In this document: positions 10,590-19,125 of the stretch, piece by piece
Layout of the letters: each line of letters begins with the position of its first letter
Numbering within the stretch: position 1 is the first letter of the stretch
NCBI RefSeq assembly: GCF_001678945.1
Contig: NZ_CP015124.1
Location: 2,456,001-2,520,000 of the forward strand
DNA from: Phaeobacter gallaeciensis
GTDB lineage: Bacteria; Pseudomonadota; Alphaproteobacteria; Rhodobacterales; Rhodobacteraceae
DNA length: 64,000 bases
Direction: 5' to 3'
Translations under genes and position numbers: made by a program
The notes under the pieces: model-generated
The model's input: the letters and a program-made list of their open reading frames with translations, nothing else
Database searches by the model: none
Told to the model about the DNA's origin: nothing

Positions 10590-11189
10590 CTATCGCACCC
10601 GGCGCAGGTGGCGGCGCAGGATTTCGCAGGCCGCTGCCGCATCGCGGCGCATCATCGCCTGCACGATGGCGGCGTGGTCCTTGTCGGCGCGCTGCCGCCA
10701 CTGGTGCTGCCAGTTGGCAAACAGGTGCCGGGCCGCTGCGATGTGCAAATCGTCGATCGAGGCCAGCAGCCGCGGCATCCCGCAGGGTGCCAGGATGATG
10801 CGGTGGAACTGGCGGTTGAGCCGTTCCCAGCTGGCCATGTCCTCGGCCTCGTCGCAGGCGATACGGGCTGTGTCGGCGGCGGCGATGTCGGCGTCGCTGA
10901 GCCGGGGGAAGGCATGGGTCAGCGCCAGCACCTCCAGCGCCACCCGCATTTCGATCACCTCGCGGATCTCGGCCGGATCCAGCGCGCTGACGCGGGTGCC
11001 CCGGCGCGGCTCTGACCGTGCCAGCCCGTGCGCCTCAAGCCGCAACAGCGCCTCGCGCACTGGCACATGGCTGGTGTCGAATTCGCGGGCGATGTGGTCC
11101 TGACGCAGCTTTTCGCCCGCGGGCAATTGCCCGGTGACGATGCGCTCGCTCAGCGCGCTATAGATCCTGTCTGCGATCGTGGCGGTCAT
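10590..11189 (-). CDS. GntR family (FadR/FCD subgroup) transcriptional regulator
   Basis: A 199-residue regulator. Residues 1-70 hold the winged helix (YSALSERIVTGQLPAGEKLRQDHIAREFDTSHVPVREALLRLEAHG). The rest is an all-helical FCD domain with histidines (FHRIIL and later) that in this family bind metal and carboxylate ligands. It lies 38 bp downstream of the Ser/Thr dehydratase on the same strand, suggesting a two-gene operon and local control of that enzyme. The ligand is not evident. The stretch upstream of the chosen ATG does not look coding. Confidence 0.85.
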   Translation of the reverse strand: MTATIADRIYSALSERIVTGQLPAGEKLRQDHIAREFDTSHVPVREALLRLEAHGLARSEPRRGTRVSALDPAEIREVIEMRVALEVLALTHAFPRLSDADIAAADTARIACDEAEDMASWERLNRQFHRIILAPCGMPRLLASIDDLHIAAARHLFANWQHQWRQRADKDHAAIVQAMMRRDAAAACEILRRHLRRVR

Positions 11190-11227
11190 GGCCCTGCGAT
11201 AGGGTGCCTTTGGCCCTGCCGCAAGCC

Positions 11228-12157
11228 TTAGCCCTGCGGCTGAAGCGGATCTGGGGCGATATTGCCACCACAGACCAGCACAGCCACACGTTCGCCGGGG
11301 GCAGGCTGGTAGGCGCCGGACATCAGCGCCGCCAGTGCGGTTGCGCCCGCCGGTTCGGTCAGGATGCGCCGCTCGCGCCACAGGGCATGCTGCGCGCGGG
11401 TGATGGCCTCGTCCGGAACCGTGACCGATGTGACGCCGCGCGCCTGCGCCAGATCATAGCAGATCGACCCGATGCGTTTGGCGCCAAGCGCGTTGGCGGC
11501 GACGCCTGAAACCTCGACATCGATCGGTGCCCCGGCGGCCAGTGCGGCATTGAGCGCGCAGGAGGTGTCGGGTTCGACCGCGACGATCTTCTTGGCGCCA
11601 TTGAACCAGGCCAGCGCCCCGGCGATCAGCCCGCCACCGCCGACCGCGATCACCACGGTGTCGGCTTCCAGTCCCTGATCCTGCCATTCGGCGAAACAGG
11701 TGCCCTGACCGGCCACGGTGCCGGGCGCATCATAGGCATGCACCTGCATGGCGCCTGTTTCCTGTTCATAGGCCTGCGCCAGTTCCAGCGCGTTGGCATA
11801 GGCGCCGGGCACCACCTGAAGATCGGCGCCGGTGTCGCGGATCAGTGAAATTTTCGCGGGGCCTGCCATCTCGGGCACGTAGATGCGGGCGCGATGACCC
11901 AGTTTGCTGGCGGCATAGGCCACTGCCGCGCCGTGGTTCCCGCCCGAGGCTGCGACGATGCCTGCCTCTGGAACATCACAGCTGAGCAGGGTGTTGAAGG
12001 CGCCACGCGCCTTGAAGCTGCCGGTATGCTGCATGTGTTCAAGCTTCAGCTCGATCGGCCGGTCCAGATCAAACCCTTTCGTCTGCAACACGGGGGTCAC
12101 CTGCACGTGGTCCCGAATGCGCTCTGCCGCTGCTGCGATATCGCTTGTCCAATCCAT
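11228..12157 (-). CDS. PLP-dependent serine/threonine dehydratase
   Basis: A 309-residue fold-type II PLP enzyme. The Schiff-base lysine is K49 in TGSFKARGA. The substrate motif SGGNHGAAVAYAA and the glycine-rich phosphate loop VGGGGLIAG are also present. There is no C-terminal ACT domain, so it resembles catabolic TdcB/serine racemase-type enzymes rather than IlvA. It probably deaminates L-threonine or L-serine to a 2-oxo acid. Serine racemase or threo-3-hydroxyaspartate dehydratase activity cannot be excluded. It is upstream of, and probably co-transcribed with, the GntR regulator. Confidence 0.85.
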   Translation of the reverse strand: MDWTSDIAAAAERIRDHVQVTPVLQTKGFDLDRPIELKLEHMQHTGSFKARGAFNTLLSCDVPEAGIVAASGGNHGAAVAYAASKLGHRARIYVPEMAGPAKISLIRDTGADLQVVPGAYANALELAQAYEQETGAMQVHAYDAPGTVAGQGTCFAEWQDQGLEADTVVIAVGGGGLIAGALAWFNGAKKIVAVEPDTSCALNAALAAGAPIDVEVSGVAANALGAKRIGSICYDLAQARGVTSVTVPDEAITRAQHALWRERRILTEPAGATALAALMSGAYQPAPGERVAVLVCGGNIAPDPLQPQG

Positions 12158-12302
12158 GTCGTCCGCCTTTTCTTGTCTTTCGGCGGGAGACTACGCCACT
12201 TCGCTCCGGGTGCAAGAGCCGAGCGGTGCGCGTGGGCTGGCGCCGGGGGCAGGGCAGCGATAGACAGGGCATCAGTTGAGCATAACACGCAGGTCTTTTC
12301 AC

Positions 12303-13151
12303 ATGAGCGACGATCGCAAAAGCCGGTTTCCAGACGCCCAGTCCGACCGGAGCCGGGCCGAACATCTGCCGCATACGCCGCAGACCCGGTCCCCGTCCTA
12401 CCGGCTGGCCTTTGACGACAGCGATTTCATGCTGCGGGACGAGCTGCGCCCTGTGCGGTTGCAGCTGGAACTTTTGAAACCGCAGTTGCTGCTGGATGAA
12501 AAGGGGATCGAAAGCACCATCGTCATGTTCGGCGGCGCGCGCATTCCCAGCCCGCAAAACAAGGAGCAGGCCCGCACGCAGACCCTTGCGGATCTTTCTC
12601 ATTTCTACGACGAGGCGCGGGAATTTGCCCGGCTGATGACGCTGACATCCCTGGAGACTGTTGGACAGCACAATGTCATCGTGACGGGCGGCGGGCCGGG
12701 CGTGATGGAGGCAGGTAACCTCGGTGCCAGCGATGCCGGGGGGCATTCGATCGGCCTTGGCATCGTTCTGCCGCATGAGCAGGCACCGAACCTCTATGTG
12801 ACGCCGGATCTCAGCTTTAACTTCCACTATTTCGCGGTGCGCAAGATGCACTTTTTGATGCGGGCCCGGGCAATCACCGTCTTTCCGGGTGGCTTTGGTA
12901 CCCTGGATGAGCTGTTCGAGAGCCTCACCCTGATCCAGACCGGCCGTATGGAACGGGTGCCCTTCATTCTATTCGGGCGCGCGTTCTGGGAAAAGATCAT
13001 CAACTGGGAGGCCCTGGCGGATGCCGGGACCATTTCCGATCAGGATCTTGATCTGTTCCGGTTCGTCGAAACGGCACAAGAGGCCGTGGAGATTATCGAT
13101 AACTGGGAGCCTGCTCCGGCGCGCGGCGCTTTGCCGGACCGCGATCTGTAG
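12303..13151 (+). CDS. LOG family (TIGR00730) nucleotide phosphoribohydrolase-like protein
   Basis: A 282-residue Rossmann-like protein. The core has TIVMFGGARIPSP, VTGGGPGVMEAGNLGA and the defining PGGFGTLDELFE motif. The family includes plant cytokinin-activating LOG enzymes and bacterial nucleotide 5'-monophosphate nucleosidases (PpnN-like), which hydrolyse the N-glycosidic bond of nucleoside monophosphates. The first 70 residues are a charged extension seen in the longer bacterial members. It is divergent from the dehydratase and appears monocistronic. Confidence 0.88.
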   Translation: MSDDRKSRFPDAQSDRSRAEHLPHTPQTRSPSYRLAFDDSDFMLRDELRPVRLQLELLKPQLLLDEKGIESTIVMFGGARIPSPQNKEQARTQTLADLSHFYDEAREFARLMTLTSLETVGQHNVIVTGGGPGVMEAGNLGASDAGGHSIGLGIVLPHEQAPNLYVTPDLSFNFHYFAVRKMHFLMRARAITVFPGGFGTLDELFESLTLIQTGRMERVPFILFGRAFWEKIINWEALADAGTISDQDLDLFRFVETAQEAVEIIDNWEPAPARGALPDRDL

Positions 13152-13216
13152 TCAGGCTGTCGATCCAAATTTGGCTGCACCGCATCCGTCACCAATGCGT
13201 GGGGGATGCGGGCTGC

Positions 13217-13435
13217 TCAGAAAAACTCCGGCGGCAACACGCCAACCGCGATGCCCTGGGGCAGACGGGTCAGGATCTGTTCGCCTTCGATCGTCTTGAT
13301 GCCATAGCCATAGCCACGCAGGCGAAATTGCCATTCACGGGTGCTCAGCGCCTTTTCACGCTCATCACGGATCATGGTCAGAACGCCCGGTTCAATGGCG
13401 CCAACAGTGCGGGTTTCGATGGGTTCCTGTTGCAT
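13217..13435 (-). CDS. Small conserved hypothetical protein
   Basis: A 72-residue soluble protein (MQQEPIETRTVGAIEPGVL...LPPEFF) with no signal peptide or membrane segment. Its central part is basic and aromatic (EWQFRLRGYGYGIKTIEG). It is divergent from the protease gene across a 268-bp AT-rich region with several symmetrical motifs. I do not recognise a characterised family; the size and position suggest a small regulator or housekeeping factor, but this is not shown. Confidence 0.6.
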   Translation of the reverse strand: MQQEPIETRTVGAIEPGVLTMIRDEREKALSTREWQFRLRGYGYGIKTIEGEQILTRLPQGIAVGVLPPEFF

Positions 13436-13486
13436 TGCGATTCCCTTTTCAACAGCATTGTTTTCGGAATCGAAACTGTTCCAGCC

Positions 13487-13555
13487 AAATGGCGAAATTG
13501 CACCCGAATATAGGAAAAAATGAGGCAGCCCATTTCGCTAAATGGCGATATTCGG
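13487..13555. promoter_or_regulatory. Repeated and inverted motifs in the protease promoter region
   Basis: AAATGGCGAAAT at 13487-13498 is repeated as AAATGGCGATAT at 13540-13551. The start-to-start spacing is 53 bp, close to five helical turns. CCGAATAT at 13504-13511 is the exact inverse of ATATTCGG at 13548-13555. CCATTT and AAATGG also flank CGCT just before the second copy. The cluster lies between the divergent 72-residue protein and the serralysin gene, so a shared regulator site is plausible. The binding protein is unknown. Confidence 0.45.
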
Positions 13556-13588
13556 ACCTCAATCATTCCCGTTTAACCCCTGAAATTA

Positions 13589-13603
13589 TTAAAAACTTAT
13601 TAA
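13589..13603 (+). promoter_or_regulatory. CtrA-type box (TTAA-N7-TTAA) upstream of the serralysin gene
   Basis: TTAA, seven bases, then TTAA, the consensus bound by the alphaproteobacterial response regulator CtrA. It ends 100 bp before the protease start codon. The surrounding sequence is AT-rich, so a chance match is possible. CtrA control of secreted or motility-related genes in roseobacters is established knowledge; control of this gene is inference. Confidence 0.45.
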
Positions 13604-13703
13604 AGATGCGCTGAACTGCGCGGTTTCCGCCAATCTCAAGCCGCATGGCAGCCACATTCCCTGACGAAACGTTGATGCGTGGAATTGGTGTGTGGAGATT
13701 GGG

Positions 13704-14999
13704 ATGTCTGAGGTATCCGATTATTCGGCCCTATTATATTATCTGGACGATGACGTCTTTCGCTGGAACGGACAGACATCCGTGGGCACGCAGGTCGTTG
13801 TCACCTACCGTTTTGTCGAAACGCAGGATCTGGCGCCGGTATCGACAGATCCCTATGGCGCGAGCTCCTATTGGTCCTTCAGTGAGGTGCAGCGCGGTTA
13901 TTTCCGGCAGGTGACAGAAGAGTTTGAGGCCACAGCCGGGATACGGTTCGTCGAGGTGGACGGCCCGGCCATGGTCAATGTCTTCGGTTTCAACGGTGGC
14001 AGTGCGGGCGGCTGGGCCGATATCGCGCTATCTCAGGACGGTCACACCAGTCAGGGGGACCTTGCGATCGGGACCAGCGCACTCAGCCCCGGTAGCTATG
14101 GATACGAAACCATGCTGCACGAGTTGGGGCATTCGATGGGGCTGAAGCATCCGCATGACGGGGATCTGACCCTGAAAGAGAGCCTGGATAATCAGGAAAA
14201 CACCGTGATGACCTACAGCTATGATGGCTACAGCGTCACGGATCTCGGAACAATGGACGCCCAGGCTCTGCAGAACATCTATGGTGACGCCAGCGCCTTT
14301 GAAGGTTGGAATGTCGGGCTCAATCGCGTGGGCAAGGTCAAGATCCGCGCGACGGGCGAGGACGATGTGATGGTCTCCACCGATCAGGCCACCGTGCTGG
14401 TGGGGCGCGGGGGAGACGACCAGCTCATCGGCCGCGAAGCAAAAGACGTGATGCGCGGCGGCGCAGGACAGGACACGCTGATCGGCGGGCTCGGCAATGA
14501 CAAGCTGAATGGTGGTGGCGGCAGTGATGTACTTTATGGCGGCATCGGAGAGGACGACTACTCGGGCGGCGAGGACGATTCCGATGTGCTCCACGGACGC
14601 GGCGGACATGACCAGATCTTCGGTGGTGGCGGTGACGATCGGTTGACCGGTGCGCGGGGCGCGGACACCCTTGAGGGTGGCAACGGAAACGACCGCTTGC
14701 TGGGAGGCGGCGGCAGCGACATTTTGAACGGTGGCGACGGAGATGACGTCCTGACCGGTGGCGGCGGCGCGGATGTCTTCGTCTTTACGGACGATGATTT
14801 CTACGATGTGAATACCATCACCGATTTCACATCCGGCGTCGATGTAATCGATGTTTCGCAGGTCGATCCCGCATACTTTGGAGAAATGAACGCGCAGCAG
14901 GATGGCGGAGACACAGTGCTCAGTTACGGTTCCTGGTTCGAGATACGGCTGGAAGGCTTTACCGGCTCTCTGACTGAAGGCGATATTCTGTACCTATAG
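13704..14999 (+). CDS. Serralysin-like RTX metalloprotease (M10 family)
   Basis: A 431-residue extracellular zinc protease. The zinc motif HELGHSMGLKHP has ligands H139, H143 and H149 and the catalytic E140. The NTVMTYSYDGY segment is the Met-turn. Residues about 220-370 hold nonapeptide GGxGxDxLx repeats that bind calcium. The C-terminus (FTSGVDVIDVSQV...EGDILYL) is the beta-sandwich and hydrophobic end typical of type I secretion substrates. There is no Sec signal, as expected. No ABC exporter or membrane-fusion gene lies in the window, so secretion must use a distant system. The ATG at 13704 gives the compact N-terminus typical of the family. Confidence 0.92.
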   Translation: MSEVSDYSALLYYLDDDVFRWNGQTSVGTQVVVTYRFVETQDLAPVSTDPYGASSYWSFSEVQRGYFRQVTEEFEATAGIRFVEVDGPAMVNVFGFNGGSAGGWADIALSQDGHTSQGDLAIGTSALSPGSYGYETMLHELGHSMGLKHPHDGDLTLKESLDNQENTVMTYSYDGYSVTDLGTMDAQALQNIYGDASAFEGWNVGLNRVGKVKIRATGEDDVMVSTDQATVLVGRGGDDQLIGREAKDVMRGGAGQDTLIGGLGNDKLNGGGGSDVLYGGIGEDDYSGGEDDSDVLHGRGGHDQIFGGGGDDRLTGARGADTLEGGNGNDRLLGGGGSDILNGGDGDDVLTGGGGADVFVFTDDDFYDVNTITDFTSGVDVIDVSQVDPAYFGEMNAQQDGGDTVLSYGSWFEIRLEGFTGSLTEGDILYL

Positions 15000-15020
15000 G
15001 AATACCGTCTCGCGCGTTTC

Positions 15021-15048
15021 GGCAGACCGGTGTTGCGGTCTGCCTTTT
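15021..15048 (+). terminator. Rho-independent terminator after the protease gene
   Basis: A perfect 9-bp stem (GGCAGACCG/CGGTCTGCC) with a 6-base loop followed by TTTT, 21 bp after the protease stop codon. Confidence 0.8.
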
Positions 15049-15070
15049 CTCAGTCGGCCTATCACCAGCC

Positions 15071-16255
15071 TCAGGACGACGTGCCTGTCTCGGCCTCGAT
15101 CTGCTTGCGGCTTTTGCGGGCGCGTTCGGTGGCCGATTTCAGCTGACCGCAGGCCGCCAGAATATCCTCGCCACGCGGGGTGCGGATCGGCGAGGCATAG
15201 CCTGCCTGGTAGATGATATTGGCAAAGGCGTGGATGCGATTGTTCGACGACCGTTTGTAGGGCGCACCGGGCCATTCGTTGAACGGGATCAGGTTCACCT
15301 TGGCCGGAATGCCCTTGATCAGCTCTACCAGACGATGCGCGTCTTCGTCGCTGTCATTCACATCCTTCAGCATCACATATTCAAAGGTGATGCGTTCGGA
15401 ATTTGTCAGCCGCGGATAGTCGCGCAGCGCGTTCAAGAGCGCCTCGATATTCCAGCGCTTGTTGATCGGCACCAGCTTGTTGCGCACCTCATCCGTGGTG
15501 GCGTGGAAGGACACGGCCAGCAGGCAGCCGATTTCCTCGGCGGTGCGGGCGATTTCCGGCACCACGCCCGAAGTGGACAGGGTGATCCGGCGGCGCGACA
15601 GGGAAATCCCCTCGGGGTCCATGGCGATCTTCATCGCATCGCGCACGTTCTCGAAATTATAAAGCGGCTCGCCCATGCCCATCAGAACGATGTTCGACAA
15701 AAGACGGGTTTCGTCCTTGGGCGCGCCGGGTACGGGCCATTCCTCCAGATCGTCGCGCGCCATCATAACTTGCCCGACGATTTCACCCGCTGTCAGATTG
15801 CGCACCAGCTTCTGGGTGCCGGTGTGGCAGAAGGAGCAGGTCAGGGTGCAGCCCACCTGGCTGGAAATACACAGGGTGCCGCGGCCCTCCTCGGGGATAT
15901 AGACCACCTCGACCTCGTGCCCGCCGGCGATGCGCACCAGATACTTGCGGGTGCCATCGGTCGACACCTGCTTGCTGACCATCTCGGGGATGGCGATTTC
16001 GAAATGCTCGGCCAGTTGGGCGCGATAGGCCTTGGCGAGATTGGTCATCTCAGCAAAGTCGCGTTTGCCCCATTGGTAGATCCATTGCCAGATCTGCCCG
16101 ACCCGCATCTTGGCCTGCTTTTCCGGCGTGCCGTGCTCGATCAGCGCCGCGCGCATCTGCTCGCGGGTGAGACCCACAAGGTTGATCTTGCCGCCCTCGG
16201 GCTGTTTGCGGGGCAGGGTCAGAACGTCTTGGGTGATCGGCGCGTTGGCGGTCAT
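15071..16255 (-). CDS. rlmN: 23S rRNA/tRNA adenine-C2 methyltransferase RlmN
   Basis: A 394-residue radical SAM enzyme. The 4Fe-4S cluster motif C-x3-C-x2-C is in [14 protein letters not shown]. The C-terminal [11 protein letters not shown] supplies the cysteine that is methylated during catalysis in Rlm[21 protein letters not shown] is also characteristic. RlmN methylates A2503 of 23S rRNA and A37 of some tRNAs, using SAM both as radical source and as methyl donor. The N-terminal helical RNA-binding segment ([30 protein letters not shown]) is intact. It is monocistronic and convergent with the protease gene. Confidence 0.95.
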   Translation of the reverse strand: MTANAPITQDVLTLPRKQPEGGKINLVGLTREQMRAALIEHGTPEKQAKMRVGQIWQWIYQWGKRDFAEMTNLAKAYRAQLAEHFEIAIPEMVSKQVSTDGTRKYLVRIAGGHEVEVVYIPEEGRGTLCISSQVGCTLTCSFCHTGTQKLVRNLTAGEIVGQVMMARDDLEEWPVPGAPKDETRLLSNIVLMGMGEPLYNFENVRDAMKIAMDPEGISLSRRRITLSTSGVVPEIARTAEEIGCLLAVSFHATTDEVRNKLVPINKRWNIEALLNALRDYPRLTNSERITFEYVMLKDVNDSDEDAHRLVELIKGIPAKVNLIPFNEWPGAPYKRSSNNRIHAFANIIYQAGYASPIRTPRGEDILAACGQLKSATERARKSRKQIEAETGTSS

Positions 16256-16370
16256 GGCAGGGCGACTCGGATTTATGGGCTGGATGCGGCTCTATATAGG
16301 AGTTTGACCAAAGATCAAAAGATTTCCTCCCCGGATACCACTGCAGAGGGGCTTGGGGTGGGGCGATAGC

Positions 16371-16400
16371 AAAAGCCCCGACTGCTGTCGCGGCCGGGGC
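16371..16400 (-). terminator. Rho-independent terminator after the IalB-like gene
   Basis: Read on the minus strand, a GCCCCG...CGGGGC hairpin is followed by TTTT, about 35 bp after the stop codon of the IalB-like gene. Confidence 0.7.
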
Positions 16401-16434
16401 AAAACGGTACTTTTATGCGAAACGCCCGGCTTAA

Positions 16435-16968
16435 TTACTGGATGCAGCGCTTTTCCGCATCCTCGACTGCGGCAGTGAACCCAAGCAAGGAGAACCGGTC
16501 CTTGGTTTGGGTGCCCCGAGCCGAACGGGCGGTCAGCACCGCGTCTGATCCCCGTTTCATCGCGGTGATGATTTTAGCATCATCCGCTGGGGTCGCGGGC
16601 CAGGCCCATTCACCTTCGGTGAAGAGTTCGAATTCGGAATCCCCGATCACCATGTTGACGGTCGATCCGGGCGCGAAGGGGTATCCACCGGTAAAGCTGA
16701 CCTGACCTTTGTCACTGTCATCCGGGCGATAGAGCACGAACAGCTGAATGTCGCTGCGGCGCACGGCGACAACCCGACCATCACGCGTATTGACGGTTTC
16801 CTTGGGGGCGGAAACGCCCCAGCATTCGGTTGGGTTTTCGGCCTGAAAAACGCTCCAATCCACGTTGGCGCCAACGCGGTTATCCGTTTTTGCTTGCTGT
16901 GCGTTCGCGCTGGTGGCCAATGCGGCCACACACAGGCCCGCGGCCAAGCGGGCGAGTTTCGATGCCAT
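16435..16968 (-). CDS. Invasion-associated locus B (IalB) family periplasmic protein
   Basis: A 177-residue protein with a Sec signal peptide, MASKLARLAAGLCVAALATSANAQ, probably cleaved after ANA. The ATG at 16968 has GGAG nine bases upstream; the next upstream ATG lacks a well-placed site. The mature part has two cysteines (TECWGV near the start, KRCIQ at the end) that could form a disulfide. It also has the IalB-like segments VSFTGGYPFAPGSTVNMVIGD and TDDAKIITAMKRG-type spacing. IalB was named for erythrocyte invasion in Bartonella; in free-living Rhodobacteraceae the role is unknown. Monocistronic. Confidence 0.8.
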   Translation of the reverse strand: MASKLARLAAGLCVAALATSANAQQAKTDNRVGANVDWSVFQAENPTECWGVSAPKETVNTRDGRVVAVRRSDIQLFVLYRPDDSDKGQVSFTGGYPFAPGSTVNMVIGDSEFELFTEGEWAWPATPADDAKIITAMKRGSDAVLTARSARGTQTKDRFSLLGFTAAVEDAEKRCIQ

Positions 16969-17150
16969 TTGTCCCGACTCCAAGACTGTCATAACCTCAA
17001 TTTCAGGGAGATCGTACCGGGTCTGGCAGCGTTGTGACCGCCGTCTTCGCCCGTTTCCCCTGCTTGCCTTACTGAAGCACACTAACGTAACAATCACCAC
17101 GAGCGAAAGTGCGTTTTGGCAGGATTTCGCCAAGAAGCGAGGCAGATATC

Positions 17151-18149
17151 ATGAATAAACCCGTACCTATGGCCGAGATCTGGCGTGGCTCCCTTTTGGA
17201 AAGCCTGCATCTGGGGCATGCGGTCATCTGTGACGCCAGCGGCCAGATCGTGCGAAGCTGGGGTGACCCGGAGGCGGTGATCTATCCGCGCAGCTCGGCC
17301 AAGATGATCCAGGCGCTGCCGTTGATGACCTCTGGCGCCGCCGCGAAATACGGGCTGACATCCGAGCAGCTGGCGCTGTCCTGTGCCTCGCACAATGGCG
17401 CCCATATCCACACCGACCGGGTCAATGCCTGGCTCGGTCAGCTGGGGCTGGCGGATAGTGATTTCCGCTGCGGCCCGCAGGAACCGGCCGATATCCCGGC
17501 GCGCAATGAGCTGATCAAGACCGATCAAAGCCCCTGCCAGGTGCACAACAACTGCTCGGGCAAACACGCGGGCTTCCTGACCCTGAACCAGCATCTGGGC
17601 GGTGGGGCGGATTATGTCGAGATCGATCACCCGGTGCAGCAGGCCTGCCTGTCTGCCTTTGAAGAGGTGACCGGGCTGGAGAGCCCCGGATATGGTATCG
17701 ATGGCTGCTCGGCGCCGAATTTTGCCACCACCGTGCACGGTTTGGCGCGGGCGATGGGCTGGTTTGCCTCGGCGCACACACGGTCCGACCGGGCCTCTGA
17801 AGGGGCGGCGCAGCTGGTGGCGGCGATGGCGAAACACCCCGAGCTGGTCGCCGGGGAAACCCGCGCCTGCACCAACCTGATGCGCGCCATGGGCGGCCGG
17901 GTGGCGATCAAGACCGGGGCAGAGGCGGTGTTCGTCGCCATCCTGCCCGAGCAGCAGCTGGGCGTTGCGCTGAAGATCACCGATGGCGCAACCCGGGCCA
18001 GCGAATGCGCCATTGCAGCCATTCTGGTGGGGCTTGGCGTTCTGGAGGCGGATCACCTGGAAACTCGCAAATATCTGAATGCGCCGCTTCTGAACCGGCG
18101 TAATATCGATTGCGGCGCCATCCGTCCCGCTGCCGAACTGGCATTCTGA
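17151..18149 (+). CDS. L-asparaginase, Rhizobium etli type (Asparaginase_II family)
   Basis: A 332-residue protein of the serine-protease-like asparaginase class. S48 and K51 in PRSSAKMIQ correspond to the catalytic Ser-x-x-Lys tandem of the Rhizobium etli enzyme ReAV. C135 and K138 in NNCSGKHAGF and C186 in YGIDGCSAPN correspond to its zinc-binding set. It hydrolyses L-asparagine to aspartate and ammonia and is unrelated to E. coli AnsA/AnsB. The ATG follows an AGGCAG site. It is divergent from the IalB gene, and its 3' end meets a palindromic repeat element. Confidence 0.88.
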   Translation: MNKPVPMAEIWRGSLLESLHLGHAVICDASGQIVRSWGDPEAVIYPRSSAKMIQALPLMTSGAAAKYGLTSEQLALSCASHNGAHIHTDRVNAWLGQLGLADSDFRCGPQEPADIPARNELIKTDQSPCQVHNNCSGKHAGFLTLNQHLGGGADYVEIDHPVQQACLSAFEEVTGLESPGYGIDGCSAPNFATTVHGLARAMGWFASAHTRSDRASEGAAQLVAAMAKHPELVAGETRACTNLMRAMGGRVAIKTGAEAVFVAILPEQQLGVALKITDGATRASECAIAAILVGLGVLEADHLETRKYLNAPLLNRRNIDCGAIRPAAELAF

Positions 18150-18156
18150 ATCGCTA

Positions 18157-18290
18157 GGGCGGGCTCCCGCCCGTCGGTCAGCTTTTGAAAAGCCGCCCTC
18201 CCGTTGGGCGTGGCGCCGCGCGATGCGCGGCGCTGGGCCCAAGGCCGCCATGGGGTGACGGCCCCAGGGCCGTTGCACCTGCGGGCGCGG
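18157..18290. repeat. Palindromic intergenic repeat element, copy 1 (asparaginase/TSUP junction)
   Basis: The element holds GGGCGGG-CT-CCCGCCC at 18157-18172 and a hairpin with 9-bp arms and loop GAT at 18213-18233. GGGCCCAAGG follows immediately, then CGGGAG about 50 bp later. The same order (hairpin, GGGCCCAA, CGGGAG) recurs at two other convergent junctions in this window. Together with the rest of the 194-bp gap it fills the space between two converging genes. A role as a bidirectional terminator or REP-like element is inferred. Confidence 0.6.
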
Positions 18291-18343
18291 GAGAGGCCCG
18301 GACGCTACATGGCGCGCCTTCTCGTCGGCCCGGGGTTCTGCCT

Positions 18344-19120
18344 TTAGAGCATGTCGAAGATCAGTTTCATCGCCAGCGCCACCGAAGTCAGAACCAGCAG
18401 CGGTTTGATCAACCGAGCGCCAATCTTCTGCGCCAGCCCGGCGCCCAGCCGCGCCCCTGCGATCTGCGCAAGACCCATGGCCAGTCCGGTCATCCACCAG
18501 GGCGTCGCAACAAAGGCAAAGGCGACCAGCGCCCCGGCGTTCGAGGCGAGGTTTAGCAGCTTGGTATGGGCCGTCGCCTTGAGAATGCCGTAGCCCGCCA
18601 GCGACACGAAGGCGAGCATGTAGAAACTGCCCGCACCCGGTCCCAGCAGCCCATCGTAGGCTGCGCAGAGCGGCACCATGGTACCTGCGAACAAGGCAGG
18701 TGACAGGCGGCGCGCGCGGTCGAGATCGCCAAGCCCCTTCTTGGTGGCAAAGAAGACCGCGATTCCGATCAGCAGCAGTGGCAGGATCATCCGGATCCAC
18801 TCTGTCGGCAGAACCGAGACCAGAAGTGCCCCGGCGATCGCTGCGACAAAGGCGATCAGTGCTGATCCCCCCTGCCGACGCAGGTCCACATGGCCGCCGC
18901 GGGCATAGGACAGGGCGGCGGTGGCGGCGCCGAACAGGCCCTGAATTTTGTTGGTGGCCAGGGCTGTGACCGGGTTGGCTCCCGCGATCAGCAGCACGGG
19001 AACCGTGATCAGTCCGCCGCCCCCGGCGACGGCATCGATGAACCCGGCAAGAAACCCGGCTGTCATCAACAGCAGAAGGGTTTCGATCCCGACCTCAAAG
19101 CCGGGCAATAGGTCGAGCAC
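18344..19120 (-). CDS. TSUP family (TauE/SafE) membrane exporter
   Basis: A 258-residue integral membrane protein with about eight hydrophobic segments. The family hallmark AGFLAGFIDAVAGGGGLITVPVLL lies in the first third, and GPGAGSFYMLAFVSLAGYGILKATAHTKLLNLASN in the second. TSUP proteins move sulfite, sulfoacetate or other small anions across the inner membrane; the substrate here is not shown. Its start is 5 bp after the serB stop, so the two probably share a transcript, though no functional link is obvious. Confidence 0.88.
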   Translation of the reverse strand: MLDLLPGFEVGIETLLLLMTAGFLAGFIDAVAGGGGLITVPVLLIAGANPVTALATNKIQGLFGAATAALSYARGGHVDLRRQGGSALIAFVAAIAGALLVSVLPTEWIRMILPLLLIGIAVFFATKKGLGDLDRARRLSPALFAGTMVPLCAAYDGLLGPGAGSFYMLAFVSLAGYGILKATAHTKLLNLASNAGALVAFAFVATPWWMTGLAMGLAQIAGARLGAGLAQKIGARLIKPLLVLTSVALAMKLIFDML

Positions 19121-19125
19121 GTCTA

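Noticed and set aside
17094-18800. 568-codon minus-strand frame across the asparaginase and TSUP genes
   Set aside because: It overlaps a plus-strand gene with intact catalytic residues and a well-formed exporter in another frame; the composition is Arg/His/Gly rich, as expected for antisense.
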